The notes: generated by a model from the sequence alone, not told the origin. Counted from the stretch's first letter, positions 1 through 7,950 are shown. The stretch is DNA of 9,602 nucleotides from Pseudomonadota bacterium (GCA_023435545.1 JAEYRQ010000614.1:1-9602), one strand, 5' to 3'. Translations and numbers: made by a program.

Positions 1-1117
<1,117 letters not shown>

Positions 1118-1161
1118 TCACCTGCCCTGAAGGTTTGCCGCGGAGGGGGCGGCGAGGACGC

Positions 1162-1833
1162 TCAGTACTCGACCAGCCGGAACAGCGCCGCGCGCTCCCA
1201 CTGGGCGTCATCGGTCTCCATCCGCCGGTCGGCGCTCGCCCTGAGAGCCTTGGCGCCGGCCCGGTCGCCGAGCCGGTCGAGCGCGGTCGCAAGGCACAGT
1301 TCCGCCGCTGCGTCGATCGGCTGGATCGCCAGCGCGGCGCGCCCGTCGCCGGCGGCAGCCTCGCGATCCCCGGCCAGGTTGTTGACCACGCAGCGCAGCA
1401 CCATCCGGTCGGAGGAGGGGCCGAAGGTCGCGACTGCCCGGTCGATGTCGGCGAGCGCGTCCTCGAAACGCAGCGTCACCATCAGCGCCACGGCGCGAGC
1501 CCACAACCACTCGCCGACCATGTCGGCCCGGAACGGGTCCTCGATGCCGGCGGTCAGGTCTTCGATCGCCGCCTCGTACTCGCCCCACATGGCGCGGCAG
1601 CCGCCCCTGAGCGGCACGGCGACCTTCTCGACCGGTGTCATCTCCCCGTCGATCAGCGCCTCGCCGCCGCCGGTGATCGCCGCATCCGCCCTGGCGATGC
1701 AGTTCTCGTAGTCGCCCGACTTGAAGGCGGCGTGCGCGGCGATCAACTCGTCGATCCCGTCGGCCGATGCTGGCGCTGCGACCAGGCAGGGAAGCGCCGC
1801 GGCGACTGTCAGCATCAAGGCTCTCGGCATCAT
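1162..1833 (-). CDS. Secreted/periplasmic TPR-like protein of unknown function
   Basis: Predicted 223-residue exported protein. I place the start at the ATG at 1833-1831. It is preceded by GGGAGGGG (1843-1850) nine bases upstream and opens a typical signal peptide: basic MMPRA, a hydrophobic core of about 15 residues, then PASA-D with cleavage near residue 24. A second ATG follows immediately (1830). The reading frame stays open upstream to 2004, but that extension is hydrophilic, lacks a ribosome site and would bury the signal peptide. The mature part is rich in Ala, Asp and Glu and has repeated helix pairs resembling TPR units: AHAAFKSGDYENCIARADAAI (about 33-53), RAMWGEYEAAIEDLTAGI (80-97), LRFEDALADIDRAV (121-134) and LATALDRLGDRAGAKALRAS (181-200). 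TPRs bind proteins, so a periplasmic scaffold is plausible but unproven. It is divergent from alkB with 173 bases between. No partner is identifiable. Confidence 0.8.
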   Translation of the reverse strand: MMPRALMLTVAAALPCLVAAPASADGIDELIAAHAAFKSGDYENCIARADAAITGGGEALIDGEMTPVEKVAVPLRGGCRAMWGEYEAAIEDLTAGIEDPFRADMVGEWLWARAVALMVTLRFEDALADIDRAVATFGPSSDRMVLRCVVNNLAGDREAAAGDGRAALAIQPIDAAAELCLATALDRLGDRAGAKALRASADRRMETDDAQWERAALFRLVEY

Positions 1834-2006
1834 GGCGGATATCCCCTCCCGTTGCTCATTGGCGCCTTGGGTCTGCGGTGCCTCAGGCAGCCGACTCCGG
1901 ATATCGGCCTCGCGTTTCTTGCCTGTTTCGTTTCCGCCGCCGTCGTGTTTCCCTCGTTCCTCCGTATCCGATCGCGGATGATTGCAGCAGTACCGAGGGA
2001 TCACCG

Positions 2007-2663
2007 ATGGGAGCGGGAACGATCGAACTGCGTCCGGGCTGCCTCTATGTGCCCGGCTATCTGGACCGGGAGGCGCAGGAGGCGCTCGTCGCCGATCTGA
2101 TGCGCGTCGTTGAAGCCGCGCCGTTCTTCACGCCGCGCATGCCGCGCACCGGCAAGCCGTTCTCGGTCAGGATGACCAACTGCGGCGCGCTGGGCTGGGT
2201 CTCGGATGCCGCGGGCGGCTATCGCTACCAGGCGATGCACCCCGAGACCGGGGCGCCCTGGCCGCCGATGCCGGCGCTCGCCCTGCGCGCCTGGCGGGAC
2301 CTGGCGCCGGAAGCGGCGATAGCCGAGGCCTGCCTCGTCAACCATTACCTGCTGGATGCGCGCATGGGGCTGCACCGCGACGAGGACGAGGAGGATGTCT
2401 CTGCGCCGGTGGTGTCGCTGTCGCTCGGCGATACGGCCGTGTTCCGGATCGGCGGGACGAGTCGCAAGGACGCGACGCGCTCCATCAAGCTTCAGTCCGG
2501 CGACGCAGTGGTGCTGGGAGGCGAAAGCCGGCTGGCCTTCCACGGCGTCGACCGGATTATCGCCGGCAGCTCGACGCTGCTCTCCGGCTGGCCGCCGGGC
2601 GGCGGCCGGCTCAATCTGACCCTGCGCCGCGTCCGGCGGACCGGATCTGGTGAGTTTCGCTGA
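2007..2663 (+). CDS. alkB: AlkB-family 2-oxoglutarate/Fe(II) dioxygenase (DNA/RNA alkylation repair)
   Basis: Cytoplasmic oxidative demethylase of 218 residues, about the size of E. coli AlkB. It uses 2-oxoglutarate, O2 and Fe(II) to remove methyl groups such as 1-methyladenine and 3-methylcytosine, releasing formaldehyde. The iron triad is visible: His123 and Asp125 in GLHRDEDEED, and His179 in LAFHGVDRI. RLNLTLRR (201-208) supplies the two arginines, 201 and 207, that contact 2-oxoglutarate in the family. The MTNCGALGW motif (56-64) and GDAVVLGGESRL (165-176) closely match E. coli AlkB. The start is the ATG at 2007, with GAGGG (1995-1999) seven bases upstream. The frame is open further upstream to 1767, but that region has no AlkB similarity and overlaps the divergent gene. 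No ada or alkA gene is next to it, so it is probably its own transcription unit. Its 3' end faces a hairpin at 2719-2744. Confidence 0.95.
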   Translation: MGAGTIELRPGCLYVPGYLDREAQEALVADLMRVVEAAPFFTPRMPRTGKPFSVRMTNCGALGWVSDAAGGYRYQAMHPETGAPWPPMPALALRAWRDLAPEAAIAEACLVNHYLLDARMGLHRDEDEEDVSAPVVSLSLGDTAVFRIGGTSRKDATRSIKLQSGDAVVLGGESRLAFHGVDRIIAGSSTLLSGWPPGGGRLNLTLRRVRRTGSGEFR

Positions 2664-2718
2664 TCGGGCGCGTCATGAACGGGTCCAAGCGGGCCGCCGG
2701 CTGCAGCGGGTGGACTCA

Positions 2719-2744
2719 GGGACCGGCGGCAGACCGCCGGTCCC
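2719..2744. terminator. Perfect 11-bp GC hairpin between convergent genes, probable bidirectional terminator
   Basis: GGGACCGGCGG (2719-2729), loop CAGA and CCGCCGGTCCC (2734-2744) pair without a mismatch. It sits in the 90-bp gap between the ends of alkB (plus) and the secreted protein gene (minus), where one hairpin can serve both. Neither strand has a T-run after the stem, so it is not a canonical intrinsic terminator. It may instead protect 3' ends or act with Rho. Confidence 0.6.
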
Positions 2745-2753
2745 TATAGCGGC

Positions 2754-4382
2754 TCAGAGGCCGCGGAACACCTGCATCAGGCCGGCGCGTGTGGTCCACT
2801 GGGTCTGATTGCCCTTGCCGGTCCCGGCGACGATCTGGTTGAAGCCCCAGCCGAGCTGGGCGTTGCCGGGCTCGACCTGCGTCGACGAATAGTCGCCCCA
2901 GCGGCAGACGCCGGTCGGTTGCTTCGCACAGCCCACCATCTGGGCCTGGGACCTTGCGATCAAGGCAAAGCGCCAGAGCGCCGAATCGGCCGAATCCGCA
3001 GGACCGGAGAACAGCAGCTGCGACGCCCGGCCGGCGTTCTTGTTGCTGGGAATCGTCCGCGTCGCCGAGATGTAGACCGGCGCGTTCACAGCGCCGAAGT
3101 TGGTCGCGATCGAGGCATTGAACAGATTGTCGGACTCGTCCTCGACCGTCGTCGGCGTGAAGATCAGCTGCGGCGCCACGACCTCGTCCAGCGTGGAGAC
3201 GTGGTAGAGGCGGATCTTGGCGGTGTTCCGAACCTTGACGGTGTGGACGTTGACGAGCTTCTGCTGGTTCTGGATGCTCGGAGCCACGAACCGGCCATCC
3301 AGTGTCTCGAGGAGCTGGCCGTTCGGCTGCGCCGCCGGCGGCGGCGCCCACCAGATCGGGATGATGACGGGCGCGATCTCGGTCAGGGTGTCATTGGCCA
3401 CGCCGCCTCCGACCACCGTCACGACGCGCCGCTCGAACCGCTCGCTGGATCCGCTGCCGGGCGACAGGAATACCGTGGCGGCCGAGGTGTCGAGGGCAAC
3501 GGTGGCGGCGAGGTTCGCGGGCAGCTGGTTGAAGCATTTCACCGTCAGCAGCCCGCCGTTCAGCGTTGCCTTCTTGTTCATCGACAGGATCGCGCCACGC
3601 ACGCCGCCCCCGGGGCCCTTGTCATTGGCCGTGACAAACCAGCGGGCATTGCTGAACCCGGCCATCGGGAAATCCCAGGTCGACGCGACATTGCGCTTGC
3701 AGAAGCGGTTCGTGCCCTCGCTCAGCGTGATCCGGTAGAGGTTGAATGCGCTGCCGGAGGCGTTGGTCGAAACCGCAACGTACTGGTACTGGTCGGTGTT
3801 GCCGGTGTCGGTCGAAACGGCCGTGACGAAGAACCGCTTGCTCCTGCGATCGTACAGGACCCGCGGGTCCTTCAGCCGCGCCGTCGCGGGAACGCCGACG
3901 CCGGTGAAGAACGACGCGAGCGACTGCTGGCCGAGCTGCGCGCAGGACTTCTTGTTGTAGCGGCTGATCCCCGAATTGGTGACGACCACCATGATCTGCG
4001 GCCCGACCGCACCGTTGATCCCGGACGGGGCCCCGCCGGTGGAGGAATCGGTGTTGCATACCCGCCGCCGGTTCTGGTTGCGGACCTTGACGGTAAGCTC
4101 CGCAGCCTCGGTGGCAGCGACCAGGCTCGCACCGTCCTCGGACCCGCCGGCAGACGACTTGATTCGCGCGAGTTCGGCCTCGCTGACCGGGGAGATGCGC
4201 GGCGCGGCCAGGCTGGGGTCGACAACGGCCTGCGCCCGACTGCCCGCCGGAATGCTGTGTTTCACCGCGCGGACGGTCTGCACCTCGGCGTCGCCCTCGG
4301 CCTGCGCCAACGGTGCCGTCGCAGCGAAGGTCGTCAGGAACGCACCGAGCATAAGTGCCCGGCGAGTGGAAAGCATCGACAT
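2754..4382 (-). CDS. Large secreted protein of unknown function, possible beta-propeller
   Basis: Predicted 542-residue exported protein whose family I cannot name. It opens with a clear signal peptide: MSMLSTRRAL, a hydrophobic segment to about residue 25, and a likely AQA cleavage near 28. The ATG at 4382 is close to GGGGGA; an ATG two codons later (4376) has better spacing, so the start is uncertain by six bases. The frame is open to 4463, but that extension precedes the signal peptide. The mature chain is rich in beta-prone, Asn/Thr/Ser segments and has six cysteines (109, 147, 228, 283, 485, 493) that could form disulfides outside the cytoplasm. DPRVLYDRRSKRFFVTAVS (172-190), ARWFVTANDKG (246-256) and CRWGDYSSTQVEP (493-505) resemble repeated blade-like units of secreted sialidase-like or propeller proteins. 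No catalytic residues or surface-anchor signal are recognised. It lies 265 bases downstream of grpE on the same strand and probably has its own promoter. Confidence 0.85.
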   Translation of the reverse strand: MSMLSTRRALMLGAFLTTFAATAPLAQAEGDAEVQTVRAVKHSIPAGSRAQAVVDPSLAAPRISPVSEAELARIKSSAGGSEDGASLVAATEAAELTVKVRNQNRRRVCNTDSSTGGAPSGINGAVGPQIMVVVTNSGISRYNKKSCAQLGQQSLASFFTGVGVPATARLKDPRVLYDRRSKRFFVTAVSTDTGNTDQYQYVAVSTNASGSAFNLYRITLSEGTNRFCKRNVASTWDFPMAGFSNARWFVTANDKGPGGGVRGAILSMNKKATLNGGLLTVKCFNQLPANLAATVALDTSAATVFLSPGSGSSERFERRVVTVVGGGVANDTLTEIAPVIIPIWWAPPPAAQPNGQLLETLDGRFVAPSIQNQQKLVNVHTVKVRNTAKIRLYHVSTLDEVVAPQLIFTPTTVEDESDNLFNASIATNFGAVNAPVYISATRTIPSNKNAGRASQLLFSGPADSADSALWRFALIARSQAQMVGCAKQPTGVCRWGDYSSTQVEPGNAQLGWGFNQIVAGTGKGNQTQWTTRAGLMQVFRGL

Positions 4383-4418
4383 GAATCCCCCGATTCGGGT
4401 TTGCAATGGTTGTCGCGA

Positions 4419-4434
4419 CGCGGCGATCGCCGCG
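4419..4434. other. 16-bp perfect palindrome upstream of the secreted protein gene
   Basis: CGCGGCGATCGCCGCG reads identically on both strands. Its centre lies about 45 bases before the start of the 542-residue secreted protein, where an operator or leader stem could act. GC-rich genomes produce such palindromes often, so regulatory meaning is uncertain. Confidence 0.35.
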
Positions 4435-4472
4435 AAGCTACTATGGGCGCCGGTTCGCGGCAAGCGCGGCAG

Positions 4473-4486
4473 CGCCCTTTTGGGCG
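4473..4486. other. Small hairpin CGCCC-TTTT-GGGCG in the grpE downstream gap
   Basis: Five-pair GC stem with a four-T loop, in the gap between grpE and the secreted protein gene. There is no T-run after the stem on either strand, so I do not call it a terminator. It may be part of the leader of the secreted protein gene. Confidence 0.3.
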
Positions 4487-4552
4487 TCGAGCTTATGACC
4501 TAGAGCACTGAGAATACAGCAACTTCTCGCTGGCCTGCGCAGCCGGGGGCGA

Positions 4553-4574
4553 CCTGTCACATATTGGCGACAGG
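4553..4574. promoter_or_regulatory. Operator-like dyad CCTGTCAC-N6-GCGACAGG
   Basis: Two eight-base arms (4553-4560 and 4567-4574) are complementary at seven of eight positions around the AT-rich centre ATATTG, unusual in this GC-rich sequence. It lies 73 bases beyond the end of grpE and about 170-190 bases upstream of the secreted protein gene. The geometry fits a dimeric transcription factor site. The alternative is a weak stem-loop at the end of the grpE message, though no T-run follows. No known regulator consensus is recognised. Confidence 0.4.
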
Positions 4575-4647
4575 CAAGTCGTGGCCGGCAGGCCGGGGCT
4601 TGGCCGCTACGTGCCGATCCTTGCGGCCGCCCGATCCGTCCGGCGGT

Positions 4648-5316
4648 TCAGGCCGTCCGGTCGACCTTCGGGGCAGTGGCTTCGCCGCCGGCGGCTGGCT
4701 CGCCGTCCTGGCGGGGGGCGGGCTTCGGCCCACCCCTCGACACCCCGACCATTGCCGGCCGGAGGCAGCGCTCGCCGATCGTATAGCCCGGCTGGACGAC
4801 CTGGACGACCGTACCGGCCGGCACCGAATCGTCCGGCACCTCGAACATCGCCTGGTGCAGGTTCGGATCGAACCGGGCGCCGTGCGGATCGATGCGCTTC
4901 ACCCCGTGCCGGTCGAGCACGTTCAGGAGTTCGCGCTCCGTCAGCTCGACGCCGTCGAGCAGCGCGACGAAGGTGGCGTCCGCGGCCGAGCGGGCTTCCG
5001 CCCCGACCGTATCGAGCGCCCTGCGCATGTTGTCGCCGACGGAGAGGACGTCCCGGGCGAACTTGGAGATCGCGTACTGGCCCGCGTCCCGCACCTCGCG
5101 CTCGGCGCGCTTGCGCAGGTTCTCGGCCTCGGCGATCGAGCGCATCAGGCGGTCCTTCAGGTCCGCGACCTCGGCCTTCAGTGCCGCGGTGGAGTCTTCA
5201 GCCTCGGCGCGGGAAGACCCGGCCGCCTCGGACGGCTGGCTTGCGGGAGCCTCGGGTGCCGGCATCTCGTCCTGCTGCACCTCGGGCGTGTGCTTGTGTT
5301 CGGTCCTCGCTGCCAC
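4648..5316 (-). CDS. grpE: Nucleotide exchange factor GrpE
   Basis: Cytoplasmic dimer that releases ADP from DnaK and so resets the DnaK-DnaJ chaperone cycle. The reading gives 222 residues. An acidic, disordered N-terminus (to about 43) is followed by the long helix or coiled coil [31 protein letters not shown] (43-73) and [26 protein letters not shown]. The four-helix and beta-wing region then carries the GrpE signature, about residues 121-192: [61 protein letters not shown]. The start is not certain. I prefer the GTG at 5316, because [13 protein letters not shown] looks like a normal GrpE N-terminus, although its ribosome site is poor. The ATG at 5265 (205 residues), with AGGA close by, is the main alternative. 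The frame is open to 5457, but that would overlap the divergent membrane-protein gene. Unlike the common hrcA-grpE operon, hrcA is not adjacent here. Confidence 0.95.
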   Translation of the reverse strand: MAARTEHKHTPEVQQDEMPAPEAPASQPSEAAGSSRAEAEDSTAALKAEVADLKDRLMRSIAEAENLRKRAEREVRDAGQYAISKFARDVLSVGDNMRRALDTVGAEARSAADATFVALLDGVELTERELLNVLDRHGVKRIDPHGARFDPNLHQAMFEVPDDSVPAGTVVQVVQPGYTIGERCLRPAMVGVSRGGPKPAPRQDGEPAAGGEATAPKVDRTA

Positions 5317-5325
5317 TGAGCGGAA

Positions 5326-5360
5326 GTCTCGACAGGAAAGGTTGCCCACGATATCGAGAC
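5326..5360. promoter_or_regulatory. Inverted repeat GTCTCGA-N21-TCGAGAC over the grpE promoter
   Basis: Perfect seven-base arms at 5326-5332 and 5354-5360 are centred on about 5343, the predicted grpE transcription start, and overlap the candidate -10 box. That position suits a repressor site. The sequence and 21-base spacing do not match CIRCE. It could also be chance. Confidence 0.35.
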
Positions 5361-5378
5361 TTGCGGCCCAGAAATCAA
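5350..5378 (-). promoter_or_regulatory. Candidate grpE promoter
   Basis: On the minus strand a -35-like TTGATT (forward 5373-5378) is followed by a 17-base spacer and a -10-like GATATC (forward 5350-5355). Transcription would begin near 5343, about 27 bases before the GTG proposed as the grpE start. It does not match the RpoH -10 well, in contrast to dnaK, and the -10 is only a partial match to TATAAT. Confidence 0.35.
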
Positions 5379-5416
5379 CCGCCCTGATGTTTCGCCGAAT
5401 CGGCTGGAGAGGCCCA

Positions 5417-5791
5417 ATGTCCTCGATCGGCTTCCTGACCGGTCTCATGCTGGCCATGATACTGGCCGTCTATACGCTGCTGCTGCTCGTCGCGGTGGCG
5501 GTGCTGGCGCTCGTCTATCGCCGCAACCGGACCAGGGCGCCGGAGCGCGCGGCTGCGGCCCTGCGCCACCTGCGCGGGGCGTCGGCAGCTCTCGGAGTGA
5601 CGATCCTCGCGGATCTCGTCTTCCTCTACGCCGACAGTCTGATCAGCGCATCCGTCCGCATGGTGTTCATCGCATTGGAGCGCCAGCGGGTCTGGTTCGA
5701 GGGCGACGCCGCCCTGCTCGGCTGGGGCCTGGTGATCGCGGCGGTCTGGCTGCTGGTCGCGCGGCGCCGGCCTGCGGCCCACAGCCGCTAG
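5417..5791 (+). CDS. Small membrane protein of unknown function, three predicted helices
   Basis: Predicted 124-residue inner-membrane protein that I do not recognise. The first segment (about residues 5-33) is a very hydrophobic run of Leu, Val, Ala and Met, followed by the positive loop [12 protein letters not shown] second segment, [22 protein letters not shown] (about 55-76), and a third, [15 protein letters not shown] (about 101-115), are followed by a basic tail RRRPAAHSR. By the positive-inside rule the 34-45 loop and the C-terminus face the cytoplasm. The start is the ATG at 5417, with GGAGAGG (5406-5412) just upstream. An open frame reaches back to 4892, but it lies antisense to grpE and codes for no sensible protein. 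The gene sits between grpE and hrcA in the opposite direction and is divergent from grpE by 100 bases. Its function cannot be inferred from position alone. Confidence 0.8.
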   Translation: MSSIGFLTGLMLAMILAVYTLLLLVAVAVLALVYRRNRTRAPERAAAALRHLRGASAALGVTILADLVFLYADSLISASVRMVFIALERQRVWFEGDAALLGWGLVIAAVWLLVARRRPAAHSR

Positions 5792-5800
5792 CACAAGGCG

Positions 5801-5905
5801 CGTCATCCCGGCCGAGCGAAGCGTGAGCCGGGATCGGGACCCTTCCACACAGTGGTCGTGCCCTCCCGATCCCGGCTCGCCGCTGACGCGGCGTCCGGAA
5901 TGACG
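5801..5905. repeat. Palindromic intergenic repeat, about 105 bp
   Basis: Nested inverted repeats fill the gap between two convergent genes. The outer ends CGTCATCCCGG (5801-5811) and CCGGAATGACG (5895-5905) are complementary except for one base. The inner arms GAGCCGGGATCGGGA (5825-5839) and TCCCGATCCCGGCTC (5864-5878) pair perfectly over 15 bases, with 24 bases between them. Elements with CGTCATCCCGG or CCGGAATGACG ends and a GCCGGGATC core are familiar to me as dispersed palindromic intergenic repeats in many alphaproteobacteria. The strong cruciform could end both the membrane-protein and hrcA transcripts. It has no coding capacity. Confidence 0.8.
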
Positions 5906-5976
5906 GGGGTGATTGGTCCATCGAATGGATTGGCTTGGCGCTCAGGGGCCTGCACCCGCGGGCTGACCGGCGCGCC
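5906..5976. other. Short gap between the palindromic repeat and the end of hrcA
   Basis: Seventy-one bases with no gene. They hold a small dyad TCCAT-CGA-ATGGA (5917-5929) and two copies of GATTGG (5911-5916 and 5928-5933). No T-run or promoter is visible. These may be remnants next to the repeat insertion, but they are too short to interpret. Confidence 0.3.
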
Positions 5977-7083
5977 TTAATCCCGGTCGATCAGCCGTCC
6001 GACCACCCGCGCGGTATACTCCACCACCGGCACGATGCGCGCGTAGTTCAGCCGCGTCGGGCCGATGACGCCGAGCACGCCGACGATCTTGCGGTTGGCG
6101 TCCCGGTAGGGCGTCGCCACCACCGTCGACCCGGACAGCGAGAACAGCTTGTTCTCGGAACCGATGAAGATCCTCACCCCGTCGCCGCTCTCGGCGTGGC
6201 CAAGCAACTCGATGATGTCGTTCTGCTTCTCGAGGTCCTCGAACAGCAGGCGGATACGCTCCAGGTCCTCCAGCGCGTGCAGGTTCTCCAGCAGGTTGGC
6301 TTGGCCGCGCACGATCAGCGTCTGCGGCCGCTCGCTTCCCGATCCGGCCCAAGTGGCAAGTCCCGCCTCCACCACCCGCCGGCTGAGCACGTCGAGCTCA
6401 GCCTCGAGCGCCTTGCGCGAGCGCTCCATGTCGGCTTTGAGGTCGTTGAGGGTGCGGCCCTGCAGCCGGGCGTTCAGATAATTGGCCGCCTCGACCAGCG
6501 CCGAGGGAGGAATGTCCTCGTCGAGCGCCAGGATGCGGTTCTCCACCGAGCCGTCGTCGCCGACGAGGATCGCCAGCACCCGGCGCGGCTCGAGCCGGAC
6601 GAAATCGATGTGCTTGACCCGCGGATCGGCCTTGGACGCGAGGACGACGCCGGCACCGCGCGAGAGACCCGACAGCAGGTTCCCGGCCTCGGCGAGGACG
6701 GCCTCGGGCGATCCGTCATGGGCGTGCGCACGGACACGTGTCTCGATCTGGCTGCGTTCGGTCTCGCCGAGGTCGCCGATCTCCAGCAGGGCATCGACGA
6801 AGAACCTGAGGCCCAGCTCCGTGGGCAGCCGCCCGGCACTGGTGTGCGGCGCATAGATCAGCCCCAGCCCCTCCAGGTCGCTCATCACGTTGCGCACCGA
6901 GGCCGGCGACAGGCTCACCGACAGGCTGCGCGACAGGTTGCGGGAGCCGACCGGCTCGCCGCTCTCCAGATAGGCCTCGACGATACGCCGGAAGATCTCT
7001 CGCGAGCGCAGGTCCAGTTCCGCCAGCGGCGAGCGGGCGCCGGCTGGCGTGGCGGGACGTCCAGGCGGTCTCATCTGGTTCAT
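5977..7083 (-). CDS. hrcA: Heat-inducible transcription repressor HrcA
   Basis: DNA-binding repressor that, in characterised bacteria, holds down groESL and sometimes dnaK operons by binding the CIRCE inverted repeat, with GroEL helping it fold. The 368-residue product has the family layout. The N-terminal winged helix-turn-helix (about 24-95) includes [38 protein letters not shown] and [19 protein letters not shown] central GAF-like region and inserted dimerisation segment follow, with [29 protein letters not shown]. The C-terminus has [25 protein letters not shown] and [25 protein letters not shown]. It is slightly longer than many HrcA proteins because of a proline-rich N-terminus. The start is the ATG at 7083 or three codons later at 7074; neither has a good ribosome site. 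It is divergent from rph by 153 bases. No CIRCE lies in front of hrcA, dnaK or grpE, so its target is probably elsewhere. Confidence 0.97.
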   Translation of the reverse strand: MNQMRPPGRPATPAGARSPLAELDLRSREIFRRIVEAYLESGEPVGSRNLSRSLSVSLSPASVRNVMSDLEGLGLIYAPHTSAGRLPTELGLRFFVDALLEIGDLGETERSQIETRVRAHAHDGSPEAVLAEAGNLLSGLSRGAGVVLASKADPRVKHIDFVRLEPRRVLAILVGDDGSVENRILALDEDIPPSALVEAANYLNARLQGRTLNDLKADMERSRKALEAELDVLSRRVVEAGLATWAGSGSERPQTLIVRGQANLLENLHALEDLERIRLLFEDLEKQNDIIELLGHAESGDGVRIFIGSENKLFSLSGSTVVATPYRDANRKIVGVLGVIGPTRLNYARIVPVVEYTARVVGRLIDRD

Positions 7084-7091
7084 GGCATCCG

Positions 7092-7122
7092 ATTATGTGC
7101 GGAGCCGGCATGTCGGCGTCAA
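7092..7122 (-). promoter_or_regulatory. Candidate hrcA promoter, implying a very short or absent leader
   Basis: On the minus strand TTGACG (forward 7117-7122) and CATAAT (forward 7092-7097) each match five of six consensus positions, but the 19-base spacer is longer than ideal. Transcription would start near 7085, one or two bases before the ATG at 7083. This fits the lack of a convincing ribosome site. Confidence 0.4.
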
Positions 7123-7197
7123 GCATGACACCGGCCGTCCTGGCCGGATGGCGGGTCAGGGTGGCGAAGCCGGGGGGAAGCCGCTAGAAGGGCGCTC

Positions 7198-7215
7198 GCC
7201 GGCCGCGGGGCCGGC
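7198..7215 (+). other. Perfect GC hairpin just upstream of the rph ribosome site
   Basis: GCCGGCC, loop GCGG and GGCCGGC form seven G-C pairs. The stem ends nine bases before the GGGAGAG ribosome site (7224-7230) of rph, so it would lie in the rph leader. It could affect initiation or mRNA stability. No T-run follows it. Confidence 0.45.
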
Positions 7216-7236
7216 CCATGCCAGGGAGAGCCCACC

Positions 7237-7950
7237 ATGCGACCCTCGAAACGCGCCGCGGACGAACTGCGCCCCGTGCGCCTCGAGCGCGGCGTCTCGC
7301 GCCACGCCGAGGGCTCCTGCCTCGTGCGCTTCGGCGACACCGAGGTGCTGTGCACGGCGAGCCTTGAGGAGAAGGTTCCCGGCTGGCTGCGCGGCTCCGG
7401 CAAGGGGTGGGTGACGGCGGAGTACGGGATGCTGCCGCGTGCCACCACCGAGCGGATGCGGCGCGAGGCCGCCTCCGGCAGGCAGAGCGGCCGGACCATG
7501 GAGATCCAGCGCCTGATCGGCCGCAGCCTGCGCGCGGTGACCGATCTCGTCGCGCTCGGCGAGCGGCAGATCGTCGTCGACTGCGATGTGATCAACGCCG
7601 ACGGCGGCACCCGCACCGCCGCGATCACCGGCGGCTGGGTGGCGCTCAGCGACTGCATGAACTGGATGATTCGCCGCCAGATGCTCCCCACCACCCCGCT
7701 GCGCGACCACGTCGCGGCGATATCGTGCGGCGTCTATGCCGGCACGGCGGTGCTGGACCTCGATTATCTGGAGGATTCCGAGGCCGAGACCGACGCGAAT
7801 TTCGTCGTCACCGGCTCCGGCAAGCTGGTCGAGGTGCAGGCGAGCGCCGAGGGAGCGCCCTTCAGCGAGGAGGAGTTGGTCGCCATGCTCTCCCTCGCGC
7901 GCCGGGGCATCGACCGGCTGGTCGACCTCCAGCGCATGGCGATCGCCTGA
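7237..7950 (+). CDS. rph: Ribonuclease PH (tRNA nucleotidyltransferase)
   Basis: Cytoplasmic phosphate-dependent 3'-to-5' exoribonuclease that trims the last 3' nucleotides of tRNA precursors and helps degrade structured RNA; the enzyme is a hexameric ring. The 237 residues match the normal family length from end to end: [18 protein letters not shown], then [14 protein letters not shown] (57-70), and [21 protein letters not shown] (81-101) with its RNA-contacting arginines. The phosphate-binding GGTRT is at 123-127, and the metal-site aspartates 180 and 186 lie in [16 protein letters not shown]. The ATG at 7237 has GGGAGAG six bases upstream. It is the first gene of a compact operon: its TGA (7948-7950) shares its A with the rdgB ATG. 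All key residues are present, unlike the frameshifted copy of E. coli K-12. Confidence 0.98.
   Translation: MRPSKRAADELRPVRLERGVSRHAEGSCLVRFGDTEVLCTASLEEKVPGWLRGSGKGWVTAEYGMLPRATTERMRREAASGRQSGRTMEIQRLIGRSLRAVTDLVALGERQIVVDCDVINADGGTRTAAITGGWVALSDCMNWMIRRQMLPTTPLRDHVAAISCGVYAGTAVLDLDYLEDSEAETDANFVVTGSGKLVEVQASAEGAPFSEEELVAMLSLARRGIDRLVDLQRMAIA

Noticed and set aside
1767..2006. Upstream extension of the alkB frame
   Set aside because: It has no AlkB similarity and overlaps the divergent gene. A proper ribosome site precedes the ATG at 2007.
2919..4511. 530-codon plus-strand open frame
   Set aside because: It is antisense to the signal-peptide-bearing secreted protein. The product is Arg/Gly/Asp-rich without domains, and no ribosome site was seen. 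It is a GC-driven shadow.
4892..5416. Upstream extension of the membrane-protein frame
   Set aside because: It is Ser/Arg-rich and antisense to grpE. The ATG at 5417 has a ribosome site and opens a hydrophobic helix directly.
5801..5905. CRISPR array or insertion sequence at the inverted repeats
   Set aside because: There is only one nested palindrome with no regularly spaced repeats, no transposase and no target duplication.
5935..7128. 397-codon plus-strand open frame
   Set aside because: It is the complement of hrcA, which is unambiguous. The product shows no family signature.
7084..7236. CIRCE element between hrcA and rph
   Set aside because: I looked for TTAGCACTC-N9-GAGTGCTAA here and before dnaK and grpE, and found nothing close on either strand.
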